This document shows positions 1 through 7,590 of a DNA stretch of 64,000 nucleotides, one piece after another. The notes beneath the pieces were generated by a model. The model did no database searches, was not told the origin of the DNA, and worked only from the letters and a program-made list of their open reading frames with translations. Source of the stretch: JAJDXW01 sp965214795 (GTDB lineage: Bacteria > Pseudomonadota > Gammaproteobacteria > HK1); assembly GCA_965214795.1 (NCBI GenBank), contig OZ243976.1, positions 2,108,001-2,172,000 of the forward strand. Direction: 5' to 3'. Within the stretch, counting starts at the first letter, position 1, and every line of letters begins with the position of its first letter. Position numbers and translations under genes: made by a program.

Positions 1-331
1 GGGCGTTCACGTGGATGCGGCTGTGGATGCAGAACGCGGAGGTCTCCACTTGGTTGTCGCCCTCCAGCACGTTGCCGCCCTCGTCGCAGAGGACGAGCGA
101 CGAAGCGGTGACCTCCGACCAGTGCCAGCCGCAGGGGTTGACGAGGAAACGCTTGCCTCGGATCACCCCATCGTCGTCGGGAACGGCCACCGAGAAGTGA
201 TTGTCCACCCCTTCGCTGAGCCCGAGGCGGTGCGCCCAGCGGAGCGCGGCCGCGAGATCGACGCGGATCGACCCGATGCCAGGGCTCGCCGTGGGGACCG
301 CGGGTCGGAGGTCGGAAACGGCCGCGCTCAT
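1..331 (-). CDS. Class II aldolase/adducin family protein, N-terminal part (runs off window)
   Basis: The reading frame starts with ATG at 331 and is open to base 1, so only the first 110 residues are visible. The translation contains an N-terminal helix (AAALRWAHRLGLSEGVDNH), a phosphate/substrate-loop type stretch (HFSVAVPDD, FLVNPCGWHW) and ends in an HSRIHVN segment, the position of a metal-binding H-x-H pair in the class II aldolase fold (L-fuculose-phosphate aldolase, adducin head). The family cleaves or epimerises small sugar phosphates or hydroxy-acids with a divalent metal; the substrate here cannot be told. It lies downstream of, and on the same strand as, the nucleotidyltransferase and HyuB genes. 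Family assignment is by recognition of the translated sequence. Confidence 0.75.
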   Translation of the reverse strand, partial: MSAAVSDLRPAVPTASPGIGSIRVDLAAALRWAHRLGLSEGVDNHFSVAVPDDDGVIRGKRFLVNPCGWHWSEVTASSLVLCDEGGNVLEGDNQVETSAFCIHSRIHVNA

Positions 332-440
332 CCGGATCCATCCTGTCGATGGGAACAAGACGGCAAGGATAGCATCGCGAAGCGCTCCGGAAGCCCCCGG
401 GGGAGAGACGGGCCGACGCCGAGCCCGATTCCGGTCCCGG

Positions 441-1148
441 TTACTCACCCCGCGTCCTCGACTCCGCCCTGCGAAGCCCGGTGGACGAAATGTCCGCCCG
501 GAAGTCGGCTTCCGGCACGCCGTCGCACAGGGCGCGCAGCGGCGCGGGCAGGGCCACCGACTCCAGGGTCTCGAATACGGTCGCGGTCCGTCGCCCGAAC
601 ACGAGGAACCGGCATTGGCCGAGGAGGGAGAGCGCACCGGCAAGACCCTCCGGGCCGCCGTAGTAGCGCGGCTCCGCGACGCGGACGATCGTGTCCACTC
701 CGAGCGCGAACGTCGCGCCGGGGAAGATCCGGGCCTTTTCCGGAAAGGTGGATGCGCGGGTGAGCCACACCACCTCTCGGCCGGCGAATCGGGCGAGCCT
801 CCGGGCGGTGTCCGCCGGAGACAGGGGCGGCTTGTCCGGGTTCGCGATCGCAAGCTCGAACGCCGCCTCGGTGCCGGCGCCGGCGTTGGGGCCGGGGCCT
901 GCTCGGGTGAGGGTGACGGCGGTCGCCAACATCCGCCGGTGCCCCTCGTGGACCGGGTTGAACGAGCCCGGCAGCAGGCACTCCGGCCTGGAGGGAGCGC
1001 CCGCCCCCGGCGGCGCACGGCCGATGCGGACCGCGTCGACCCCGCCGGACACGAGGGCGTCCCAAGCCTTCGACACCGCTCGATCGCCCCGGCCGAGCGC
1101 TTCCGCCGCCTCCGCGGGGGCAAGGGCGATCCGGCGCCGCTCGGCCAT
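441..1148 (-). CDS. Nicotinate/nicotinamide-nucleotide adenylyltransferase-like nucleotidyltransferase
   Basis: 235 residues. The nucleotidyltransferase signature is complete: GSFNPVHEGHRRM around residues 60-72 gives the (H/T)xGH ATP-binding motif, and the C-terminal ISSTGLR motif (about residues 217-223) is the second phosphate-binding signature. The family transfers AMP or CMP to a phosphorylated substrate, NMN or NaMN in NadD/NadM. About 55 N-terminal residues precede the nucleotidyltransferase fold and may be a short extra domain. Start is ATG at 1148; the stop is TAA at 441. It is separated by about 210 bp from the HyuB gene upstream on the same strand. A housekeeping NAD role is possible, but substrate specificity is not visible in the sequence. 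Confidence 0.75.
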   Translation of the reverse strand: MAERRRIALAPAEAAEALGRGDRAVSKAWDALVSGGVDAVRIGRAPPGAGAPSRPECLLPGSFNPVHEGHRRMLATAVTLTRAGPGPNAGAGTEAAFELAIANPDKPPLSPADTARRLARFAGREVVWLTRASTFPEKARIFPGATFALGVDTIVRVAEPRYYGGPEGLAGALSLLGQCRFLVFGRRTATVFETLESVALPAPLRALCDGVPEADFRADISSTGLRRAESRTRGE

Positions 1149-1359
1149 CAGGCACGGCGGCCCCGGTGGACGGCGTGAAGGCCGCCCGCGACGACGAGCG
1201 TGCTTCCCGCGAGGGGGCTTGCGCCGGACCGGACCGGCCGCCGAACACGGGGATGGTGGCCCCGCCGAGCTTCGGGTCGTTGCAGGGGTGGGGGAAGGTG
1301 ATGGGGCCGCCGCCCGCCGCCCGCCCGAGCGCGGGGCTCGGGCGCGCCGCGGCGCGGGC

Positions 1360-3210
1360 TCAGCCCCGTGTCCCCGGCATCTCCGAGGTTCCCGACGCCT
1401 CGCCGTTCCCGCCCCGGAGGAGCGCGTCGGGATCGGGCACGCCGTAGTCGCGGCGCGCCCCGTCCGGGGTAACGTAGCCGTCCGCGAGGTCCTCGCGAAG
1501 CCGTGCGGGTTCCCGATCCCCGACCGGGCCGTAGCCCCCCGATCCCGGCACGTCGAAGACGACGAGGGAGCCGGCCGGGGCGTCGAACGAGCCCTTGCTG
1601 TTGAGGGTCCGCTCCGTGCCGTCCGGCTCGACGAGCGAGATGCGGGCCGGCGCTCCCGCCGCCCCGCCCGCGATCCCGAACGGGGCGGACCTGGTGCGCT
1701 CGCAGCACACCGTCGCCCGTGAGTCGCGCTCGAGGATCCGCCAGGTCCGGCGCGCTCCGAGCCCCCCCCGCCAGCGGCCCGCTCCTCCCGAGTCCGGGAG
1801 CAGCTCGTAGCTCTCCACCCGCACCGGGAAGCTCATCTCGATGACCTCCACCGGGGTGTTCATCGTGTTGGAGATCCCGCTCGCGATCGCGCTGATGCCG
1901 TCCCGATCGGGGCGCGCGCCGAAACCGCCCTTGACCGTCTCGTAGCTCACATAGTGCTCTTCGGTCCGGTAGTCCACTCCACCCAGGGTGAGCACCCCGG
2001 ACGTTCCCTGGGAGCAGGCCATGACCCGGTCCGGGATGATGGAGGCGAGGGCGCCGAACACCATGTCGCACACCCGGTGCGAGATCTCGTGATTGGCATA
2101 CACCACGGGGGCGGGAAACCGCGCGTTCACCACCGTCCCCTCCGGGGCGAGGACCCGGACGGGGCGCCACGCCCCGGAATTGGGGGGCACCACCCCGGCC
2201 GAATCGATCGCCATCTTGAGGGCGGTGAACACCCCCGATGCGGTGACCGAGAGCGGGGCGTTCATCGGCCCCGGGACCTGGGAGTCGGATCCCGCGAAAT
2301 CGACCGTGAGGCCGTCGCCGCGCTTGACGACGCGCAGCCGGATGTCGAAGGTCTCGTCCTGATTCGCGCCGTGCGCGAGGATGCCGTCCCCGTCGCAGAA
2401 GTCCTCGAACGAGCCTTCTCCGTCCGGGACGTCGCGAAGGAGCCCCCGCATCATCGCCTCGGAGTAGTCCATCACCTCCTGCATGATGCGCCGGAGGTTC
2501 GCCGTGCCGTGCTTGCGGGCGAGGGCGGCGAGGCGGTCGCAGGCGCGGCGGTTGGCCGCGATCTGGGCGCGGAGGTCGCCGCGGCGCTCGATCGGCGTCC
2601 GGACGTTGGTGAAGATGAGGTCCTCCACGTCGCGGTTCACCGAACCCGCCCGGTGGATGCGGACCGGCGGCAGGCGGAGCCCCTCCCCGTAAACCTCGGT
2701 CACCGCGCCGTAGCTGCCGGGGGTGGCGCTGCCGATGTCCGGCCAGTGCGCGCGCACGCAGCAGAACCCGAGCAGGGAGCCGTCGACGAAGGCGGGCGAC
2801 ACGACGTTGACGTCCGGGAGATGCGAACCTCCGAAGTACGGATCGTTGTGGATGAAGACGTCGCCAGGTTCGATGTCGTCCCACGCGCGGACCACCGCTC
2901 GCACCGCGTCGGGCATCGACCCGAGGTGGATCGGAAGGTCGGGACCCTGCGCCACCATGTCGCCCTCGGCGTCGAAGACCCCGCACGAGTAGTCGCCCGC
3001 CACCTTGAGGATGGGCGAGTAGGCGGTCTTCGCGAGCACCACCTTCATCTCTTCGGCGACCGCGTAGAGGCTGTTCTTGACGACCTCGAAGGTCGCCGCA
3101 TCCGTTCCTGATCCGGCTGGTGCCGTGCCGCCGTTCCCGCCCCTTCGGCCGCTCCGACCATTGCCCGCGGAGGCCCGGGCGAGGTGTGGGGATGCCTTCG
3201 TCTCGCTCAT
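1360..3210 (-). CDS. hyuB: Hydantoinase B/oxoprolinase family protein (HyuB)
   Basis: 616 residues from the ATG at 3210, preferred over an upstream in-frame ATG at 3240 because GAAGGAG lies 8 bases before 3210. The translation has the typical HyuB opening (FEVVKNSLYAVAEEMKVVL, then AYSPILKVAGDYSCGVFD), the IHNDPYFGGSHLPDV motif and a C-terminal glycine-rich segment (GSGGYGP). HyuB is the partner subunit of HyuA in ATP-dependent N-methylhydantoinases, 5-oxoprolinases and acetone carboxylase-like enzymes, which open five-membered cyclic amides or carboxylate ketones using ATP. The partner HyuA lies 772 bp upstream on the same strand, separated by a small convergent gene. A low-complexity Gly/Arg-rich N-terminus precedes the conserved region. 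Confidence 0.9.
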   Translation of the reverse strand: MSETKASPHLARASAGNGRSGRRGGNGGTAPAGSGTDAATFEVVKNSLYAVAEEMKVVLAKTAYSPILKVAGDYSCGVFDAEGDMVAQGPDLPIHLGSMPDAVRAVVRAWDDIEPGDVFIHNDPYFGGSHLPDVNVVSPAFVDGSLLGFCCVRAHWPDIGSATPGSYGAVTEVYGEGLRLPPVRIHRAGSVNRDVEDLIFTNVRTPIERRGDLRAQIAANRRACDRLAALARKHGTANLRRIMQEVMDYSEAMMRGLLRDVPDGEGSFEDFCDGDGILAHGANQDETFDIRLRVVKRGDGLTVDFAGSDSQVPGPMNAPLSVTASGVFTALKMAIDSAGVVPPNSGAWRPVRVLAPEGTVVNARFPAPVVYANHEISHRVCDMVFGALASIIPDRVMACSQGTSGVLTLGGVDYRTEEHYVSYETVKGGFGARPDRDGISAIASGISNTMNTPVEVIEMSFPVRVESYELLPDSGGAGRWRGGLGARRTWRILERDSRATVCCERTRSAPFGIAGGAAGAPARISLVEPDGTERTLNSKGSFDAPAGSLVVFDVPGSGGYGPVGDREPARLREDLADGYVTPDGARRDYGVPDPDALLRGGNGEASGTSEMPGTRG

Positions 3211-3445
3211 CTCGGTCGCTCCTTCTCTCTCCAGTGGCATTTCACGCGGCGGTGCGGTACCGGCGGGTGGTGAGCCGAAGGCGTAGCCGCCCGACAGCGC
3301 AAGGAGGCGCTCCGGTCGGATTGCGCCGCGCGGACCCGACCGCTCCGGAGTGTGAACCGTAGCGTGAAACGGCCCCGGCTGTCTCGCGGCGGGGCGGTCC
3401 AGGCGGGACCATTTTCCTGGCCGGCGCTCGACCGCCTCGAGGTGG

Positions 3446-3517
3446 TTGACAAGGGCGGTTGGCAGGGTACCCTGCCAGACACGCAGGTAGATTCAGGTGG
3501 GTGTAGAGTCAATCTAC
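3446..3517. promoter_or_regulatory. Palindromes next to a -35-like hexamer, upstream of the small membrane protein gene
   Basis: TTGACA at 3446-3451 is followed by a perfect 18-base palindrome, TGGCAGGGTACCCTGCCA, at 3460-3477. A second inverted repeat, GTAGATT at 3488-3494 and AATCTAC at 3511-3517, follows within 40 bases. No convincing -10 box is visible. The layout suggests an operator or a transcript structure in the 440-bp gap between hyuB (minus strand) and the gene at 3651; a further hairpin, CCCGCC/GGCGGG, lies near 3577-3592. Function is inferred. Confidence 0.35.
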
Positions 3518-3650
3518 TTCGATCTGCTACCGGGAAAGCCACGCCTTGCCAAGCAGTTTCTTCCCGGGCCGGAACCCGCCGCACGGCGGGCTCCGTGTCT
3601 TCAGGATGTCGGGGCAGGGTCGGCCGGCGGCTTCGGCAGGGGAGAACGGC

Positions 3651-3932
3651 ATGGATGGCGACACCCTCACCATCATCCTCACCATCCTCGGCTCCGCGGT
3701 CACCATCCTCGGCGCCATAGTCGGCCTCGCCATCGCCCTCGCCCGACTCGCCGCGCGCACGATCGAGCGGCTGGACGCGGACCGGCGCGCGGCCGACGAC
3801 CGCCACGAGCGCGCGATGTCCGAATGGCGGGCCGGCATGGATGTCTTCCGCAAGGAAATGCAGCGCCTCGCCGAACGCCAGTCGCACGTCGAAGGGCGGT
3901 TCGAGGCAGGGTCCGGCAACGCCGCCGACTGA
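3651..3932 (+). CDS. Small single-pass membrane protein with coiled-coil tail
   Basis: 93 residues. ATG at 3651 is chosen because GGGGAG lies 6 bases before it; the open frame extends further upstream but without similar signal. Residues 4-29 (TLTIILTILGSAVTILGAIV) form one transmembrane helix, and the rest is charged and helical with heptad spacing (RLDADRRAADDRHERAM, then a basic/acidic helix), consistent with a membrane-anchored coiled coil. Small hypothetical proteins with this layout are common in proteobacteria, but I know no assigned function. It lies between and points against the two hydantoinase subunit genes, ending 50 bp before the convergent hyuA stop. Confidence 0.7.
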   Translation: MDGDTLTIILTILGSAVTILGAIVGLAIALARLAARTIERLDADRRAADDRHERAMSEWRAGMDVFRKEMQRLAERQSHVEGRFEAGSGNAAD

Positions 3933-3981
3933 TCATCCGGCTTCCACCACGGCGCGCATGACCGACAGCACGCGGCGGCAA

Positions 3982-6168
3982 TCAGCCCCCGCCGTGCCGC
4001 GTCATCAGGATAAAGCCGCGCTCGTCGAGGGCGGCGCTCCAGCCGGGCGGCACCACGACCGTGCAGTCCATCTCCTCCACGATGAACGGACCGGCTCCGG
4101 CGGACCCGGGCCCGGCACCGCGGCCGTTGCCGGCGTTCGACCCGGACGCCGCGCGGTCGTCCGGACCCGCTCCCGCGGACGCGGAGGGAAGGTCGTGGCG
4201 GCCGATGACGGGGCAGCGAACCGGCTTCCCGAACCACACCTCCCGCTCCGCCGCCCCGGGCGGCTCCGCGGGCGGCTTCGTCCCGGCTGGCGCGTCCTCC
4301 TCCTCCGCCCGAGCGTGAAACTCGACGCGCGGCATCCGCCCCGTCGCGGTCACCCGCACGTTGACCATCTGCACCGGCTCGTCCGGACTCTCGTGCCCGT
4401 AGGTGCGAAGGTGCTGGGCGTGGAACTCGCGTGCGAGCCCTGCCAGGGCTTCGCGGGTGATCGTCCCGCTCGCGAGCGGCACGGTGAGCTCGTATGCCTG
4501 CTTGGTGTAGCGGCAGTCCGCGGCCCGCTCGATCACGCGGGCCGGCTCCGGCACGCCCGCCCCGTGGAGCATGGCCTCGGCCCTTCCTTCGAGATCGTGG
4601 AGCCGGCGGTTGAGCGCGTCGAGATCGATCGACTCGACGGGGCTGTAGAACGTGTGCGACCAGTCGCGGCGGAGATCCGTGGCGACGAGCCCGAGGGCGG
4701 AGAACCCGCCGGGGATGGGCGGCACGACGACCTCGGGGATGTCGAGCTCCTCCGCGAGCGCGGCGGCGTGGACGGGCCCCGCCCCGCCGAAGGCCACGAG
4801 GCTGAACTCGCGCGCATCGTGTCCGCGCTCGACGGACACGATGCGCAGGGCCTCCGCCATGCCGTGGTTGACGACGCTGACGATGCCGGCTGCCGCCTCC
4901 ATGACCCCGGACCCGAGGGGGTCCGCCACGTGGGCGCGGACCGCGGCTTCGGCCGCCGCCGCGTCGATCGGGAGCCGGCCCCCGAGGAGGTGGGTGCGGC
5001 TCAGGTACCCGAGCACGACGTTCGCGTCCGTCACCGTCGGCCGGTCCCCTCCACGGCCGTAGCAGGCGGGGCCGGGCTCCGCGCCCGCGCTCTCGGGGCC
5101 GACCCGGAGCGCCCCGCCCGGATCGATCCAGGCGATGCTCCCGCCGCCCGCGCTCACCTCCGCGAGATCGATGACCGGCACGCGAATGGGATGCCCGGTG
5201 CCGTGCAGCCAGCGCCCGATGTTGCCCTGCTCGCCGACCTCGTACTCGGATGTGGTCTCGATGCGGCCGTTCTCGATGAGGCTCGCCTTGGCGGTGGTGC
5301 CCCCCATGTCGAAGGAGATGAGATTCGCGCGGCCGATCTGGCCGCCGATCCGCTGCGCGGCGATGACGCCGGCCGCGGGCCCCGACTCGACGGCGGAGGC
5401 GGGCATCCGGAGCGCCCCGGCCACGTCGAGGACCCCGCCGCTCGATCCCATGACGTGGAGCCGGGGGAGCCCGAGCCCGGCGAGGGCCGCCTCCAGCCGC
5501 TCCAGGTAGGAGGTGAGCACCGGTCCGACGTAGGCGCAGACGGCGGTTGTGCTCGTTCGCTCGAACTCGCGGATCTCGGGCAGGATCTCGCTCGAGAGGA
5601 ACACCGGGAGGCCGGGGAGCGCCGCCCGCAGCCGCTCCCCGAGCCGTTGCTCGTGCACGTCGTTGAGGAATGAGAACATGAGGCACACCGCGATCGTTTC
5701 CACGCCGCCGAGGCCCCGGATCGCGCCGATGAGCGCATCGATCTCCGCTTCTTCGAGCGGGGTGACGACCTCGCCCTGGGCGTCGATCCGCTCGGTGACC
5801 TCGAACCGCTGCCGGCGGGGGACGAGCACCCCCGGGGCGTTCTGGAAGAGGTCGTACAGGTCGGCGCGGGCGGAGCGCCGGAGCTCGAGCACGTCGCGAA
5901 AGCCGCGGGTCGCGACGAGGGCGACGTTCGCGCCCTTCGATTCGAGGAGCGCATTGGTGACGACGGTGGTGGCGTGCGAGAGCAGGGTCACCGCCGCGGG
6001 TGCGATCCGGTACTCGTCCATCGCGGTGCGGGTCCCGTCGATGACGGCCGCCCCGAAGTCGCGCGGCGTCGTCGAGACCTTGGCGACGCCCGCCCGTCCG
6101 CTCTCCTCGTCGAGCACGGCGATGTCCGTGAACGTCCCGCCGATGTCGACCCCGATCCGCCATCCCAT
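3982..6168 (-). CDS. hyuA: Hydantoinase A/oxoprolinase family protein (HyuA)
   Basis: 728 residues from ATG at 6168; the open frame extends to 6777 but homology starts at MGWRIGVDIGGTFTD, where DIGGTFTD (residues 8-15) is the actin/ASKHA-type phosphate loop. A second ATPase signature, ISFDMGGTTAK, lies mid-protein, followed by EVSAGGGSIAW and GPACYGRGG. This is the ATP-binding subunit of hydantoinase/oxoprolinase enzymes and acts with HyuB encoded 770 bp downstream. Length is near the usual ~700 residues; the C-terminal ~100 residues contain a low-complexity Gly/Ala/Ser insertion. A plausible substrate is N-methylhydantoin, because an N-carbamoylsarcosine-amidase-like gene lies at 13.7 kb, but oxoproline or other hydantoins are equally compatible. 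Confidence 0.92.
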   Translation of the reverse strand: MGWRIGVDIGGTFTDIAVLDEESGRAGVAKVSTTPRDFGAAVIDGTRTAMDEYRIAPAAVTLLSHATTVVTNALLESKGANVALVATRGFRDVLELRRSARADLYDLFQNAPGVLVPRRQRFEVTERIDAQGEVVTPLEEAEIDALIGAIRGLGGVETIAVCLMFSFLNDVHEQRLGERLRAALPGLPVFLSSEILPEIREFERTSTTAVCAYVGPVLTSYLERLEAALAGLGLPRLHVMGSSGGVLDVAGALRMPASAVESGPAAGVIAAQRIGGQIGRANLISFDMGGTTAKASLIENGRIETTSEYEVGEQGNIGRWLHGTGHPIRVPVIDLAEVSAGGGSIAWIDPGGALRVGPESAGAEPGPACYGRGGDRPTVTDANVVLGYLSRTHLLGGRLPIDAAAAEAAVRAHVADPLGSGVMEAAAGIVSVVNHGMAEALRIVSVERGHDAREFSLVAFGGAGPVHAAALAEELDIPEVVVPPIPGGFSALGLVATDLRRDWSHTFYSPVESIDLDALNRRLHDLEGRAEAMLHGAGVPEPARVIERAADCRYTKQAYELTVPLASGTITREALAGLAREFHAQHLRTYGHESPDEPVQMVNVRVTATGRMPRVEFHARAEEEDAPAGTKPPAEPPGAAEREVWFGKPVRCPVIGRHDLPSASAGAGPDDRAASGSNAGNGRGAGPGSAGAGPFIVEEMDCTVVVPPGWSAALDERGFILMTRHGGG

Positions 6169-6422
6169 CTCTTGGGTCCCCTTGTTCGATTTCGATTCGG
6201 GCGGCCCGTGCGGCCGCAGTGGTGATGCCGCGGCGCCGCAACGCCGCGATGCCGCTCGACTCCTCCGCTTCGATGCGGGATTGTATTGCCCGGGGGAGCG
6301 TATGGCGCGCCCTGGCGGCGCTTCCGGTACTCGTGCTCCGGTTCCGGCTCGCCTTCCGGAGTCGGCCATGAAGAGACGCCCCACCCTCAAGCTCGGGCTC
6401 ACGGCGGCCGGGGGCCGCGGCA

Positions 6423-6516
6423 TGGCGGGAAGGGAAGCGCGTGCAGTATTGCCAGCATCCATCCAAAATCTCCGCCCCGGCCGCGCCCGCGGCGTGGCGG
6501 GAAGGGAAGCGCGTGC
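6423..6516. repeat. Pair of 22-bp direct repeats between hyuA and the Uma2 gene
   Basis: TGGCGGGAAGGGAAGCGCGT plus GC occurs identically at 6423-6444 and 6495-6516, 72 bases apart, inside the 460-bp intergenic region between the divergent hyuA and Uma2 genes. Nothing else is recognisable in that gap. It may be a small duplicated regulatory site or a repeat remnant. Confidence 0.6.
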
Positions 6517-6628
6517 CGGTCGAGGTCCGCGAGGATCCGCGAACGACGCGGCAAGTTGCGGTGTAGACTTCGGGCCCGCGGGCGGTTGGCGGCGGACGGC
6601 CCGAGCCTTCCAATCCGAGGTGCTTCTC

Positions 6629-7441
6629 ATGACGAACCCCGCCACCATGCACGTCGGGCCGCTCGGCTCGACCATCCACGTCCTGCGTGCCGACGCCGGT
6701 ACCGTCGCCGCGCTCGCCGCCCTCGACTGGAACCGGCACTTCCGTCGAGTCTGCCTCGACCCGGTGCTCGGCCTCATCGTCCTGATGGCGCCTTCCAGCC
6801 TGCACGAGAACCTGACCGACGTATTCGATCACATCGTGGATATCGCGGGGAGTGCACTCACCGGTGCGTCGAAAGGGCTCCGCAACACCCGGCTCCGGCG
6901 GCCGGGTGAGCCGCCCGGGACGGGCATGGAGCCGGACGCCGCGTTCTACCTCGGAGAGCGGGCGAGGGGGTTTCGCGACGCTCTGGTCGAGGGGGCGACG
7001 GCCGCCGAAGCCTATGTCGATCGCACCGCTCCCGACCTCGTGGTCGAGGCCGAGATCACCCACGCCGCCGAAGGAAAGATCGGGCGCTACGCCGAGCTCG
7101 GGGTGCGGGAGCTGTGGCGGCTGCACGGCCGCAAGGGTTCGCACGATCTCCGAGCCGACTTCCTCGCCCTGGAGGCCGGGAGCCCGCCACGGCCGCTTGC
7201 GGCCTCCGAGGTGCTCCCGGGACTCACCCCGGATGACGTCTGCGAGGCGGTGGAAGGGGTCCGGATCGGCCTCACCACTGTCGAGCGAATGGAAGCGGTG
7301 AGCCGGATCGTGCGCCGTCGGCAGCGCGCGAGGGTGCGGGTTCGGGAGGAGGAGGCCCCGCCTTACGGTTCCGGCTCGAACGGCCGATCCGGCGCCGCGG
7401 AGGCTGTGGTACGCGCGGCACCCGCCGATCCCGTTTCCTGA
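6629..7441 (+). CDS. Uma2 family (DUF820) putative endonuclease
   Basis: 270 residues from ATG at 6629, with CCGAGG about 9 bases upstream. The translation has the Uma2/DUF820 layout of a PD-(D/E)xK nuclease fold: EPDAAFYLGERAR, the core PDLVVEAEIT (Asp and Glu as candidate metal ligands), and KIGRYAELGVRELWRL, corresponding to the family's conserved 'KxxxYxxxGVxEYW' helix. The family is widespread and often mobile; a nuclease role is predicted by fold and seldom demonstrated. The C-terminal ~40 residues are arginine-rich and unrelated to the fold. The gene stands alone between divergent hyuA and the convergent acyl-CoA ligase. Confidence 0.8.
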   Translation: MTNPATMHVGPLGSTIHVLRADAGTVAALAALDWNRHFRRVCLDPVLGLIVLMAPSSLHENLTDVFDHIVDIAGSALTGASKGLRNTRLRRPGEPPGTGMEPDAAFYLGERARGFRDALVEGATAAEAYVDRTAPDLVVEAEITHAAEGKIGRYAELGVRELWRLHGRKGSHDLRADFLALEAGSPPRPLAASEVLPGLTPDDVCEAVEGVRIGLTTVERMEAVSRIVRRRQRARVRVREEEAPPYGSGSNGRSGAAEAVVRAAPADPVS

Positions 7442-7570
7442 TTGGCCGGCGCGTTCCTGATTGGCCGGCGTGCGGCCAGGGCGCGGGCTCGCCGCCCCAC
7501 CTTCGCCAACCGGCGCGACGCCGGTCGAAGGTCGCGGCGCCCGTCGTGCCCCCTCCTTGATTGGCCGGTG
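7439..7570. repeat. Three copies of TGATTGGCCGGYG
   Basis: TGATTGGCCGGCG occurs at 7439-7451 and 7458-7470, and TGATTGGCCGGTG at 7558-7570. The first copy overlaps the stop codon of the Uma2 gene; all lie in the 150-bp convergent gap before the acyl-CoA ligase stop. They could be a decayed palindromic (TTGGCCGG) repeat family; no terminator-like stem with a T-run is present. Confidence 0.5.
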
Positions 7571-7590
7571 CGGGCGCTTCCGCCGCGGGG

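Noticed and set aside
1148..2986. A 612-codon minus-strand frame over hyuB
   Set aside because: Shadow of hyuB in another frame; no motif, arginine-rich.
5549..6628. Long upstream extension of the Uma2 frame
   Set aside because: It runs antisense over hyuA; Uma2 homology and the ribosome-binding site start at 6629.
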